From CBDATA01 sp965215615 (lineage in GTDB: Bacteria > Acidobacteriota > Vicinamibacteria > Marinacidobacterales > Marinacidobacteraceae), in NCBI GenBank assembly GCA_965215615.1, contig OZ244068.1:1-64000 (forward strand): 64,000 bases of DNA, written 5' to 3'. The notes below the pieces were generated by a model. The model saw only the letters and a list, made by a program, of their open reading frames with translations, made no database searches and was not told where the DNA came from. Made by a program: the position numbers and the translations under genes. Numbering within the stretch: position 1 is the first letter of the stretch; each line of letters opens with the position of its first letter. Below, piece after piece: positions 63,499 through 64,000 of this stretch.

Positions 63499-64000
63499 GT
63501 TCGTTCTCCTCGTCCGCCGCGCCCGCGGGAGCGTCGGAAATCAACGAATGGGGGGCGCTCGCCGGGTAGCCGGCGAGGAACTTCATTTCGGCGAGCGCGT
63601 TCAGGGCATCGCGGGTGCTCGCCAGCATGTCGAGCTCCACTTCCCTTTCCAATTGGCCGGCTTCGAGCACCATAAGCTCGATCCCGACACCGGTGTCCCG
63701 CTCGGCGGCGGCGACCCGGTAGGCCTCGCGGGATTCCTCGAGCGCAAGCCGGGCATCCTCGATCGCGGCCAGCGCGTCATGCCACCGACGGATCTGATCC
63801 CGGAGCTGGACTTCGAGCGTGGATTCGTATTCCGTCTGTTCCCACTCGCTGCGGTTCTGCTGCGAGCGCAGCGCGGCGACTCGCGACCGGGCACCGAAGC
63901 CGTCGAAGAGTCTCCAGTTCACGCTGACCCCGACGCTCCAGTTGCGGCGGTGGAGCTCGGCGGTGTTCCCGATCGCGAAGCTGTTGACCCCGAAGGAGGC
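63488..64000 (-). CDS. TolC-type outer-membrane efflux protein (C-terminal part)
   Basis: Open to the window edge on the minus strand (171 codons seen). NWSVGVSVNWRLFDGFGARS is the typical outer-membrane strand of the second repeat, followed by long helices (QQNRSEWEQTEYESTLEVQL, ALAAIEDARLALEESREAYR) of the TolC tunnel. The end APAGAADEENERDQ is acidic. It precedes the adaptor gene and completes the tripartite efflux set; the N-terminal half lies outside the window. Confidence 0.85.
   Translation of the reverse strand, partial: ASFGVNSFAIGNTAELHRRNWSVGVSVNWRLFDGFGARSRVAALRSQQNRSEWEQTEYESTLEVQLRDQIRRWHDALAAIEDARLALEESREAYRVAAAERDTGVGIELMVLEAGQLEREVELDMLASTRDALNALAEMKFLAGYPASAPHSLISDAPAGAADEENERDQ

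Overview
The window is dense, high-G+C DNA from a Gram-negative bacterium. It carries lipoprotein signals, Tat-type signals, an RND efflux triad and a thiI gene without the rhodanese domain. The gene mix (long VLCAD-type acyl-CoA dehydrogenase, spondin-domain lipoprotein, many Uma2 and TA genes) would fit a deep-branching high-G+C phylum such as Acidobacteriota, Myxococcota or Gemmatimonadota, but nothing here fixes the phylum. Genes are tightly packed and often coupled by ATGA, GTGA, TTGA or TGATG overlaps.

Layout. 0-12 kb: metabolic and envelope genes (M19 dipeptidase, SSS symporter with a 31-residue partner, SDR, spondin lipoprotein, FAD oxidoreductase of permuted order, acyl-CoA dehydrogenase, nucleoside hydrolase). 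11.7-14 kb: an AAA/DUF4143 ATPase behind a palindromic promoter, an internally deleted large restriction gene, and a decayed RelBE-type module. 14-21.7 kb: a VWA-like lipoprotein with a membrane coiled-coil partner, GNAT, alkaline phosphatase, tRNA-Arg(CCG), tRNA-Lys(CTT), thiI, and a DSD1-type PLP enzyme. 21.6-28.5 kb: a 6.7-kb island carrying one 2012-residue NTPase gene of lower G+C, bounded by 153-bp direct repeats that copy the 3' end and terminator of the PLP-enzyme gene. 28.6-40 kb: a molybdopterin hydroxylase subunit, a hotdog dehydratase, a heterodimeric ABC exporter, a thioredoxin-like protein, VapBC-like and two MazEF-like modules, and tandem near-identical Uma2 genes.

40-54 kb is the most interesting part. 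It holds a DNA phosphorothioation (PT) defence locus: sspA (cysteine desulfurase), sspB (DUF4007), sspC (ATPase), sspD (PAPS-reductase-like) and sspE (DUF262/DUF1524 effector). These are followed in the same unbroken minus-strand operon by a small protein, two DndB-like DGQHR proteins and a SNF2 helicase. A gene for a PT-DNA-dependent HNH restriction enzyme converges on the operon. sspC is split by a T(CT)19 tract between Walker A and Walker B, so this copy reads as OFF; gain of one repeat or loss of two would restore it. This suggests a phase-variable PT system next to an enzyme expected to attack PT-DNA.

54-64 kb: a CPA2 antiporter with TrkA-type domains, a repeat cluster, an ATPase gene cut by an IS21-family remnant, a DUF262 + HEPN two-gene module, and an RND efflux permease, adaptor and outer-membrane channel (cut by the window end). 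All assignments come from reading motifs and recalled family architecture; no database search was run.
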